Source of the DNA: Bacteroidia bacterium
GTDB lineage: Bacteria; Bacteroidota; Bacteroidia; Bacteroidales; Azobacteroidaceae
Length of the DNA stretch: 64,000 nucleotides
Reading direction: 5' to 3'
NCBI GenBank assembly: GCA_025996895.1
Contig: BNTW01000001.1
Location: forward strand, 25,523-89,522
Shown here: piece after piece, positions 7,585 through 14,912 of the stretch
Numbering within the stretch: position 1 is the first letter of the stretch
How the letters are laid out: the number at the start of each line of letters is the position of its first letter
The notes under the pieces: generated by a model
The model's input: the letters and a program-made list of their open reading frames with translations, nothing else
Databases searched by the model: none
What the model was told of the DNA's origin: nothing
Program-made: the position numbers and the translations under genes

Positions 7585-8868
7585 GTGAAAGACGCAAAAG
7601 GTAAACTCGGCGTATTGGTTATTGGAGTAGGCGGTGCAGTCGCCACCACTTTCATTGCAGGAACGATGCTTACTCGCAAAGGGTTAGGTATTCCTGTAGG
7701 CTCAATTACGCAATTGGCTACCATGCATTTGGGTAAGAGTGACGAAAATCGTTTTCCGAAAATCAAAGAGGTGGTGCCTTTGGCCGATTTGAAAGATCTT
7801 GTTTTCGGTGGTTGGGACATCTTTGAAGAAGACGCTTATGCAGCCGCTCGTCATGCGGAAGTGCTTACGGTCGAAGATTTAGACAAAGTGAAAGACGAAT
7901 TGCAGGCTATCAAGCCGATGAAAGCGGTGTTTGATCAGAATTTCGTCAAGCGTTTGCATGGAACTTGGGTGAAGGTTGCCCCGACCAAATGGGATTTGAA
8001 AGAAGCTGTGCGCAAAGACATTCAGGAGTTTAAGGCGAAACACAATCTCGATCGCGTAGTTTGTATCTGGTGTGGAAGTACGGAGGTATTTACGAAAATC
8101 AGTGCTGTACATGAAACGCTTCCTGCGCTGCAAAAGGCCATGCAGGAAAACAGTCCCGAAATCGCACCTTCCATGATTTACGCTTATGCCGCTCTGGAAG
8201 AAGGTATTCCCTATATCAACGGTGCCCCGAACTTGACGGTCGATATGCCTGCTATCTGGGATTTGGCGGCTGAAAAACAAGTGCCAATCTGCGGAAAGGA
8301 TTTCAAAACCGGTCAGACAATGTTGAAAACTGTCCTTTCGCCGATGTTGAAAACCCGTATGCTGGGCTTGAAGGGCTGGTTTTCGACCAATATTTTAGGA
8401 AACCGGGACGGCGAAGTACTGGATGATCCGGGATCGTTCAAAACGAAGGAAGAATCCAAGCTTTCAGTCATTGATAATATTTTGCAGCCGTCGCTTTATC
8501 CCGAATTGTACGAAAATATCTATCACAAAGTGTGTATCAACTATTATCCGCCGAGCAAAGACAACAAAGAAAGTTGGGACAACATCGATATTTTCGGCTG
8601 GTTGGGCTATCCGATGCAGTTGAAAGTCAACTTTTTGTGTCGCGATTCCATTCTGGCCGCACCTCTTTGCTTGGACTTGGTGTTATTTATCGACTTGGCT
8701 AAACGTGCCGGTTTCAGCGGTATTCAATCGTGGTTGTCGTTCTATTTCAAGAGTCCAATGCATGATTACGAACACATTGCTGAACATGATTTGTTTATCC
8801 AATCGGCGAATTTGAAAAATACCCTGCGTCATCTCGTTTATCCTGTTTATCTTGCTGATCGGCCATAA
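7585..8868 (+). CDS. myo-Inositol-1-phosphate synthase
   Basis: NAD-dependent enzyme that isomerises glucose-6-phosphate to myo-inositol phosphate, the first step of inositol-lipid synthesis. The N-terminal LVIGVGGAVATTF is the Rossmann dinucleotide-binding loop. WCGSTEVF, INGAPNLTVDMPA, GKDFKTGQT and the SFYFKSPMH segment are typical of the Inositol-3-phosphate synthase family. At 427 residues it is in the size range of bacterial members. It starts at GTG 7585. Its last 74 bases overlap, tail to tail, the opposite-strand CDP-alcohol phosphatidyltransferase. It defines this stretch as an inositol-lipid gene cluster. Confidence 0.95.
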   Translation: MKDAKGKLGVLVIGVGGAVATTFIAGTMLTRKGLGIPVGSITQLATMHLGKSDENRFPKIKEVVPLADLKDLVFGGWDIFEEDAYAAARHAEVLTVEDLDKVKDELQAIKPMKAVFDQNFVKRLHGTWVKVAPTKWDLKEAVRKDIQEFKAKHNLDRVVCIWCGSTEVFTKISAVHETLPALQKAMQENSPEIAPSMIYAYAALEEGIPYINGAPNLTVDMPAIWDLAAEKQVPICGKDFKTGQTMLKTVLSPMLKTRMLGLKGWFSTNILGNRDGEVLDDPGSFKTKEESKLSVIDNILQPSLYPELYENIYHKVCINYYPPSKDNKESWDNIDIFGWLGYPMQLKVNFLCRDSILAAPLCLDLVLFIDLAKRAGFSGIQSWLSFYFKSPMHDYEHIAEHDLFIQSANLKNTLRHLVYPVYLADRP

Positions 8869-9511
8869 CTAATAATTTTCTAAAATCTTTTATGTCGATA
8901 ATCAACAAGATAAAGCAAACAGTTGCCGCCGAATACAAAATAGAATCTTTTATAATTACTTCCAAAATCAGGATGATAGATAGAATGATGCGTACTTCCG
9001 TCGGCCCGAAAATACCGGAATCAATTGTATATTTGTTTATGATTTTATACCGAAGCAAAGCCATCATCATTGCCCAGCCGTAGAGTACGACAAAACCGAA
9101 ACCCAGCAATTCAAATTCATCTACATAGATAATATAACCGAATCCGATGCAGATATTCGTCAGCCAATCCACAATAAAATCAAGTGAAAAACCGTACCAT
9201 TTTCTCGGTGTATTGCGGAAATAGGCCAAGCGTCCGTCCAACGAGTCGCCAAACCAGTTAATGATAAAACCCAAAATACCGAAAAGCAACAGTCCCCGCC
9301 CGAAATAGTGTGCTAAAATGAAACTTGTCATTGTAATCAAACTACCGGCCATGCCGATAGCGGTAAGCATGTCCGAATTTATCCACAAAGGGATGCGTTG
9401 TACCAAAAAGACGAGCAAATTTTGTTCGTGTTTTTTCAAAATATTAGTACGTTCCCTGTCTTTTGTAATTTTAGACAAAATACTTGTATCAGACGATCGT
9501 TTTTCCTTCAT
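8795..9511 (-). CDS. Second CDP-alcohol phosphatidyltransferase
   Basis: A 238-residue membrane protein with the complete family motif GDSLDGRLAYFR...GFSLDFIVD (D-x2-D-G-x2-A, then G-x3-D-x3-D) at about residues 88-115 and around six hydrophobic segments. It is transcribed towards MIP synthase and overlaps its 3' end by 74 bases. It has its own promoter, divergent from the acyltransferase. In B. thetaiotaomicron two enzymes of this family act in inositol-lipid production, so phosphatidylinositol-phosphate synthase or transfer of phosphoinositol to ceramide are both reasonable; phosphatidylglycerophosphate synthase is an alternative. Confidence 0.85.
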   Translation of the reverse strand: MKEKRSSDTSILSKITKDRERTNILKKHEQNLLVFLVQRIPLWINSDMLTAIGMAGSLITMTSFILAHYFGRGLLLFGILGFIINWFGDSLDGRLAYFRNTPRKWYGFSLDFIVDWLTNICIGFGYIIYVDEFELLGFGFVVLYGWAMMMALLRYKIINKYTIDSGIFGPTEVRIILSIILILEVIIKDSILYSAATVCFILLIIDIKDFRKLLVMADQQDKQDKRDDAGYFSNSPIG

Positions 9512-9532
9512 AATATTGTTTCAAAAACGTTA

Positions 9533-9540
9533 CAAAGATA
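9533..9540 (-). promoter_or_regulatory. -7 element for the minus-strand CDP-alcohol phosphatidyltransferase
   Basis: Minus-strand TATCTTTG, an exact -7 match, 21 bases before the start at 9511. It forms half of a compact divergent promoter region with the element at 9570-9577. Confidence 0.6.
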
Positions 9541-9547
9541 CTAATTT

Positions 9548-9577
9548 TTGTCAATTAACGAAAGATAATTACTTTTG
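9548..9577 (+). promoter_or_regulatory. Promoter for the acyltransferase gene
   Basis: TTG at 9548-9550, a 19-base spacer and TACTTTTG at 9570-9577 match the -33/-7 pattern well. The ATG is at 9603. The two divergent promoters lie within about 45 bases of each other. Confidence 0.65.
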
Positions 9578-9602
9578 TTGCCGAAATAAAAAAATATTTT
9601 TT

Positions 9603-10427
9603 ATGAAAGACAAGTTAATCAGTAAAGAATTACTTCAAAGCATATCTCCTATACTAGCTAATTCATTGATAATGAGCTGTGTAATGAAAGTTGGCGGTTT
9701 CGACAAAGTCAATCGGGTCTATGATTCCGCTAAATATAAAACCGGAACGGATATTGAAGATGCCATGATAGACGGATTGGGAATTATCCGCAAAGTCCAT
9801 CATATTGAAGTGCTGAAACAGTTTGAAGGCCAACCGTTTATCACCGTTTCCAATCATCCCTACGGTCATGTCGATGGTATTATGCTGATAGGCGAAGTTT
9901 CAAAAGTTCGTCCCGATTTCAAAGTGATGGTCAATTGGATGTTGGGGCAGATAGATATTATGCAAGATCATTTTATTGGTGTCAATCCTTATTCTGCCAA
10001 AGTTTCCGCCCGCTCAAGTTTCAATGGTTTGAAGGAATGTATCACGCACTTGCGCGAAAACCATCCGCTGGGCTTTTTTCCTGCCGGTGCAATTTCTAAA
10101 ACGGTCGGCTTCAACAAAATCAAAGACAAAGAATGGCAAGAGGGTGTCCTCAAATTAATTCAAAAAGTGAAAGTCCCAGTCATTCCCGCCTATTTTTCCG
10201 GTCAAAACTCCCGTTTTTTCAACTTTTTAGACCGTATTGATTGGCGTGTTCGCAATGCCCGCCTCTGCCACGAATTGGATATGAAAAAGGGTAAAACTAT
10301 CCATCTCGTTTTCGGAGATCCGATTTTTCCCGAAGAGCAAAAACTGTATCCCGACACCAAACAATTCGGGGCGTTTTTGAAAGAAAAAACGTATGAATTG
10401 GCGAGTTGCCTTTGTCCCATGAATTAA
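9603..10427 (+). CDS. PlsC-like lysophospholipid acyltransferase
   Basis: A 274-residue acyltransferase of the 1-acyl-glycerol-3-phosphate acyltransferase superfamily. It has the catalytic NHPYGHVD (NH-x4-D), the substrate-binding FFPAGAIS in place of the usual FPEGT, and VPVIPAYFSG. The N-terminus is only weakly hydrophobic, so it may be a peripheral membrane enzyme. The ATG at 9603 is taken because a promoter lies 26 bases upstream and the family begins here; longer in-frame extensions are non-coding. Placed next to the inositol-lipid genes, it probably acylates a lipid precursor. The last 54 bases or so have a diverged copy at 23520-23573, at the other edge of the accessory island. Confidence 0.85.
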   Translation: MKDKLISKELLQSISPILANSLIMSCVMKVGGFDKVNRVYDSAKYKTGTDIEDAMIDGLGIIRKVHHIEVLKQFEGQPFITVSNHPYGHVDGIMLIGEVSKVRPDFKVMVNWMLGQIDIMQDHFIGVNPYSAKVSARSSFNGLKECITHLRENHPLGFFPAGAISKTVGFNKIKDKEWQEGVLKLIQKVKVPVIPAYFSGQNSRFFNFLDRIDWRVRNARLCHELDMKKGKTIHLVFGDPIFPEEQKLYPDTKQFGAFLKEKTYELASCLCPMN

Positions 10428-10444
10428 AAAATAATGATGTATAA

Positions 10445-10942
10445 ATGATGAAAGATTTCGCAGCCATCGATTTTGAAACGGCCAATTACTACCCGTCAAG
10501 CGTTTGTAGCGTAGGTGTGGTAATTGTCCGCAACGAAATAATCGTCGATAAGATTTATCGCCTTATTCGTCCCGATCCTGAATGGTATTCGTATTGGAAC
10601 ACGCAAATTCACGGATTGACTGCTGAAGATACGCAATCAGCACCGGTTTTTTCGGAAGTCTGGGCAGAGATTGCCCCAAAAATTGCCGGATTACCTTTGG
10701 TCGCACACAATAGTCCTTTTGACGAAGGTTGTTTGAAGGCGGTTCATCGCGTGTATCAAATGGATTATCCAGATTATGAGTTTCATTGTACTTGTCGCGC
10801 TTCACGGAGGGTTTTCGGGAAAACGTTGCTCAATCACCAGTTGCAGACGGTGGCGGCGCATTGCGGGTTTGATTTGACACAACACCATCATGCTTTGGCA
10901 GATGCGGAGGCTTGCACGGTGATTGCGATGAAAATATTATGA
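10445..10942 (+). CDS. DnaQ-like 3'-5' exonuclease
   Basis: A 165-residue protein that is essentially one DEDDh exonuclease domain. Exo I is AIDFET near the N-terminus, Exo II HNSPFDEGC in the middle, and Exo III HHALADAEA near the C-terminus, giving the four acidic residues and the catalytic His. There is no polymerase, UvrC or helicase domain. It most resembles the free-standing epsilon-like exonucleases of Bacteroidetes, which trim 3' ends of DNA or RNA. It follows the acyltransferase by 17 bases. ATG at 10445 (MMKDF) or 10448 are equally possible starts. Confidence 0.9.
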   Translation: MMKDFAAIDFETANYYPSSVCSVGVVIVRNEIIVDKIYRLIRPDPEWYSYWNTQIHGLTAEDTQSAPVFSEVWAEIAPKIAGLPLVAHNSPFDEGCLKAVHRVYQMDYPDYEFHCTCRASRRVFGKTLLNHQLQTVAAHCGFDLTQHHHALADAEACTVIAMKIL

Positions 10943-11025
10943 GAGGAGGAATAATGAAAGAAAAAGCGATAGAACGGTATCTTGAAGCATTGGAATTCGC
11001 CAAAGATTTGATTGACGGAAAATAA
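10939..11025 (+). CDS. Small hypothetical ORF, probably a gene remnant
   Basis: A 28-codon frame starting at an ATG that overlaps the exonuclease stop. It reads MRGGIMKEKAIERYLEALEF, then AKDLIDGK. A purine-rich GAGGAGGAATA sits before the internal ATG at 10954. The helical, charged sequence looks like a real protein start cut short; no family recognised. It leads into the start-less SusD remnant. Confidence 0.3.
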   Translation: MRGGIMKEKAIERYLEALEFAKDLIDGK

Positions 11026-11075
11026 GACAAATTCGGGGAAACGGATAAAGCAAAGGATGACGAAGCATCATGTAG

Positions 11076-12284
11076 CGTCATCACGAGGGCGATAGCCTGA
11101 AGCCATTTAAGGAACATATCAAAAACCGGTATGCAGAATTGGGAAAAAAAGTTGAAATCGGTGCGTTTGAGTTGTTTATTGATGGTAACGGCGATGGACA
11201 GATCGGCAACCCTTATGATGAAGACGACCCTAACAGTATCATTGAGGAAAGCTTTTTTTCGACAGAAGAAAATGTTAAAAGTGCTTCAACGGCTGCGCTT
11301 GCTTCAATGTACTCTTTTGTTCAGAACCTGTATTTGTTCGACGGCGTTTATACAAATTCAGTTAGGGTAGAAAATTCCACCTATGAATTGCAAGCAGTTT
11401 ATTCCCACAATATTAATCCTGGCACAAATATAATCAATGAATTATGGAAAACATCCTATCAAGCCGTCAATCGTCTAAATCAATTGATATACCATTTGGA
11501 AAAATCGGAAAAAGACTGGGCGGCAAAGTATGTGGATTATGCAAGGGTTTACAGAGCCTATATCTACTTAAATATGATAAATTTGTGGGGAGATATTCCG
11601 CTTGTAACTGTTCCGCCGTCTATGGACAATATGTATTTTTCCAGGACATCCCAGAGTGCAGTATTGGATTTTGTTATCAGTGAACTTGAAAATGTATATT
11701 CCAATTTGCCGGAAGAAGCCCTCTTGCCCGAATGTTCAAAATACTTTGCCAAATCAATCCAAGCAAGAGCATTTTTGCATAGAGCCGATTATAGTCTTTC
11801 TTTGAACATTGTTACGGATATCATCCGTGGCGGTAAATATATGCTGAATGATCATTTGAACGCTGTTTATGCCGGAAATACCATGGAAAGTATTTTTGAA
11901 TTATCAAACAATCAAGATTATTCAAGCATTTGGTATCGCAATTTAATTCAAAAAGGGGATTATGCGCCGATATGCCGGTATGCGGAAATTTTATTGACGG
12001 CGGCGGAAGCTAATTATCGAACCGGAAATGTGGAGCAAGCTCTTACGTATTTGAACCAAATCAGAAAACGGAATGGACTTGAAAATATATCTTCTGTAGC
12101 GGAAGAAACTTTGTTGAATGCTTGGCAAAATGAATTGAAAAATGAAGGCTTGTATTTTCTTACCTTGAAACGTTTTGGAAAAGCAACCCAAATTCTGGAT
12201 ATTCCCGAATATAAACTTTTATTACCGATTCCATATCAAGAAATAATACTTAATCCGAATATGACACAAAATCCCGGCTGGTAG
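11076..12284 (+). pseudogene. 5'-truncated SusD/RagB family gene
   Basis: The frame is open from a stop at 11073 to 12284 and encodes most of a SusD-type glycan-binding protein. It has EENVKSASTAALASMYSF (helical TPR-like start), then YVDYARVYRAYIYLNMINLWGDIPLV, and the classic C-terminus LLPIPYQEIILNPNMTQNPGW. It has no lipoprotein signal and no ATG in the first 70 or so codons, and no SusC gene is next to it. About 400 residues remain out of a usual 480-550. An acidic DGNGDGQIGNPYDEDDPN stretch near the N-terminus resembles a calcium-binding loop. I read it as a gene that lost its 5' end by recombination at the island border. Confidence 0.7.
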
Positions 12285-12646
12285 TATCTTTTGCTATTAT
12301 TATCCATCTGCCTTATAGACAGCTATTTTTTCTGGTACAAAAGTGTTAATCTTTCAATTTACAGCAGTTTGGAAGATAATATTATACGACTTGAATATAG
12401 AGAACTGGTATTAAAATTGGATGAGATAATTTTTAAAAAACCACTTTTCAATCCTTTCCTTATTGATTTTGGAGATGATTTAGAGATTTTGTCATTCCCA
12501 CTCTACCTGCCATTTTTTGTATTTCTTCATTGTAACCGACCCCTGTATTGCAGAAACGGTTACGATGAAAAAAGAGTTGGTGAATTTGTTGGATTAGATT
12601 AAACAAGAAATGTTGAGTACCTTTGTATCACAAAATATATAAAATC
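12285..12646 (+). other. Non-coding stretch with one doubtful open frame
   Basis: An open frame at 12291-12602 has no family resemblance, a composition unlike its neighbours and no good start signal; I do not call it a gene. The end of the stretch holds the promoter of the DUF1016 gene. Confidence 0.4.
12618..12625 (+). promoter_or_regulatory. -7 element for the DUF1016 gene
   Basis: TACCTTTG, exact match to TAnnTTTG, 21 bases before the ATG at 12647. No well-spaced -33 TTG seen. Confidence 0.5.
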
Positions 12647-13813
12647 ATGAGTACTGATTTAATTAAAAATAGCGATTATAAAGCGTGGCTAAAAGATTTG
12701 AAGCTACGAATCCGGCAAAGTCAGATTAAAGCTGCTGTTCGGGTCAATAGCGAAATGATAGAATTGTATTGGAGTATCGGTGCCGATATTGTTGCCAAGC
12801 AAGCGGAATCTGTATGGGGGAGTGGCGTTATCAAACAACTTAGCGCTGATTTACGGTCGGAATTTCCCGATATGCAAGGCTTCTCTGATAGGAATTTGAG
12901 AGCGATGAAACAGTTTTATCTGTTTTATAATCAAGACAATGTAATTTGGCAACAACCTGTTGCCAAATTAGGCAATGCAATTTCGCAGCAAGTTAGCACT
13001 GAAATAAGCCAACAAGTTGCTGGCGAATTACAACAGGCTGATAATAATACAGATACAATTTGGCGCCAAGTTGGTGCCAAATTACAAAGCCATCCAATCT
13101 TTAATATTCCATGGCGACATCACGGAGAAATCATGAGCAAATGCAAATCCGTACACGAAGCTTTGTTTTATGTTCAAAAGACCATCAAAAACGGATGGAG
13201 TCGTGCCATGCTGATGAATTTTATAGAAGCCGGATTATATGAGAGCCAAGGAAAAGCCATCAATAACTTTGACCGTCTTTTGCCTGAAGTACAAAGCGAT
13301 TTGGCGAAAGAAACATTGAAAGACCCCTATTGCTTTGATTTTTTTACCCTTACTGAAAATTACAAAGAAAAGGAATTAGAAGATGCTTTGATTACTAATA
13401 TTGCCAAATTCCTATTGGAACTTGGACAAGGCTTTGCTTATGTCGGAAGACAATATCCAATCATGGTAGGTGAAAAGCCACGAAATATGGATTTGCTATT
13501 CTATCATTTGGAATTACGTTGCTACATTGTTATCGAATTGAAGGTCAAAGAGTTTGAACCGGAACATACAGGTAAGCTTGGGTATTACATAACTGCGGTT
13601 AATCATCAATTGAAGAAGGAAGTAGATAATCCGACTATCGGATTGCTGATTTGCAAGACCAAGGATAATATTGATGCTCAATACTCTTTGGAAAGCAGTA
13701 GCCAGCCTATTGGAATTTCGGAATATACGCTATCGAAATTGCTGCCGGAGAATTTTAAATCTTCACTGCCATCTATCGAGGAGATAGAAAATGAGTTAAA
13801 CAATGATGATTAA
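12647..13813 (+). CDS. DUF1016 (YhcG-type) PDDEXK nuclease family protein
   Basis: A 388-residue protein with an N-terminal DUF1016_N helical domain (RQSQIKAAVRVNSEMIELYW, GSGVIKQLSADLRSEFP, FSDRNLRAMKQFY) and a C-terminal PDDEXK nuclease-like domain. The latter includes FAYVGRQYPI, DLLFYHLELRCYIVIELK and EFEPEHTGKLGYYI. The central linker is Gln-rich with repeated ISQQV/QQVAG motifs, which is common in this family. Members are often found in defence islands and beside restriction systems. I chose the ATG at 12647, 21 bases after a -7 element. It stands on the same strand as the RhuM-Fic and SIR2 genes, which have their own promoter. Confidence 0.85.
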   Translation: MSTDLIKNSDYKAWLKDLKLRIRQSQIKAAVRVNSEMIELYWSIGADIVAKQAESVWGSGVIKQLSADLRSEFPDMQGFSDRNLRAMKQFYLFYNQDNVIWQQPVAKLGNAISQQVSTEISQQVAGELQQADNNTDTIWRQVGAKLQSHPIFNIPWRHHGEIMSKCKSVHEALFYVQKTIKNGWSRAMLMNFIEAGLYESQGKAINNFDRLLPEVQSDLAKETLKDPYCFDFFTLTENYKEKELEDALITNIAKFLLELGQGFAYVGRQYPIMVGEKPRNMDLLFYHLELRCYIVIELKVKEFEPEHTGKLGYYITAVNHQLKKEVDNPTIGLLICKTKDNIDAQYSLESSSQPIGISEYTLSKLLPENFKSSLPSIEEIENELNNDD

Positions 13814-13827
13814 TAATGTTCACAAAT

Positions 13828-13868
13828 CGTGTTTTTTGTAGTAGAAACACGAAAAACATGTATCTTTG
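13828..13868 (+). promoter_or_regulatory. Promoter with overlapping inverted repeat before the RhuM-Fic gene
   Basis: TTG at 13836-13838 and an exact -7 TATCTTTG at 13861-13868 (22-base spacer) precede the ATG at 13896. CGTGTTT at 13828-13834 and AAACACG at 13845-13851 form a 7+7 inverted repeat that straddles the -33 region. This is a good position for a repressor to block transcription of the RhuM-Fic/SIR2 operon. Confidence 0.55.
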
Positions 13869-13895
13869 CAGCCAACATATAAAGTTGGAAAATCT

Positions 13896-14903
13896 ATGTG
13901 TCAAGAAATAAAGAATCAAGGCGAAATTGTTATCTATCAAACGCCCGATGGCGTTGCTGAATTAGACGTTCGTTTGGAAAACGAAACCGTTTGGCTGACT
14001 CAGGCGCAAATGGTAGCGTTGTTTCAACGAGACCAATCAGTTATTTCACGCCATATAAACAACATTTTCAAGGAAGGGGAGTTAGAGAAGAAAGTGGTAT
14101 ATGCAGAATTTGCATATACCACTCCACACGGTGCTATGGAGGGCAAAACGCAAACCTCAATAGTACAACTTTACAATTTAGACGTAATCATCTCGGTTGG
14201 TTATCGCATAAAATCTCAACGTGGCACTCAATTCCGTATTTGGGCGAACAAAGTATTAAAGGATTATATTGTAAAAGGTTATGTTATAAATAATAAACTG
14301 AAAAACAAGCAATACGAGGACTTAAAGCAAACGGTAAAACTTTTATCAAATGTGATTCAAAACAAAGCATTGACAGGCGATGAAGCAACCGGATTGTTGC
14401 GCGTTATTACCGATTACACTTATGCTTTGGATATACTTGATAAATATGATTATCAGGAACTTACAGTTGATAATACTTCCGACAGGGAAAAGTTTCGCGC
14501 CACGTACGAGAATGCAATGGAAGCGATTGAGCAACTGAAAAGCAAATTCGACAGCAGCGATTTGTTTGCCAACGAAAAAGACCAATCGTTCAAAAGTTCA
14601 ATCAATACGATTTACCAGACTTTCGACGGCAAGGATTTGTATCCGAGTATTGAAGAAAAAGCGGCGATGCTGCTCTATTTAGTTACAAAAAATCACTCGT
14701 TCAGCGATGGCAACAAGCGAATTGCGGCATTCCTTTTCCTTTGGTTTTTGGAAAAGAACGGTATCTTATACAAACCCAACGGATTACGGTTGATAGAAAA
14801 CAACACGTTGGTCGCCCTCACATTAATGATTGCAGAAAGCAGGACGGAAGAGAAAGATGTGATGGTAAAGGTGATTGTGAATTTGATAAATAGAAATAAT
14901 TGA
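13896..14903 (+). CDS. RhuM-Fic/DOC fusion protein
   Basis: A 335-residue two-domain protein. The N-terminal RhuM domain (about residues 5-180) includes VWLTQAQMVALFQRDQSVIS, HINNIFKEGEL and VISVGYRIKSQRGTQFRIWA, a helix-turn-helix-like virulence-RhuM signature. The C-terminal Fic/DOC domain holds HSFSDGNKRIAAFLF (His267). The motif ends NKR and lacks the second Arg of classical AMPylating Fic (GNGRxxR), so it is closer to Doc, which phosphorylates EF-Tu. The ATG at 13896 follows an exact -7 element by 27 bases. It overlaps no gene and is followed nine bases later by the SIR2 gene, so the two are almost certainly one operon. Confidence 0.88.
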   Translation: MCQEIKNQGEIVIYQTPDGVAELDVRLENETVWLTQAQMVALFQRDQSVISRHINNIFKEGELEKKVVYAEFAYTTPHGAMEGKTQTSIVQLYNLDVIISVGYRIKSQRGTQFRIWANKVLKDYIVKGYVINNKLKNKQYEDLKQTVKLLSNVIQNKALTGDEATGLLRVITDYTYALDILDKYDYQELTVDNTSDREKFRATYENAMEAIEQLKSKFDSSDLFANEKDQSFKSSINTIYQTFDGKDLYPSIEEKAAMLLYLVTKNHSFSDGNKRIAAFLFLWFLEKNGILYKPNGLRLIENNTLVALTLMIAESRTEEKDVMVKVIVNLINRNN

Positions 14904-14912
14904 ATAGTATTT

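Noticed and set aside
12291-12602. Open frame of 103 codons between the SusD remnant and the DUF1016 gene
   Set aside because: No family resemblance, no start signal and odd composition; probably chance or decayed DNA.
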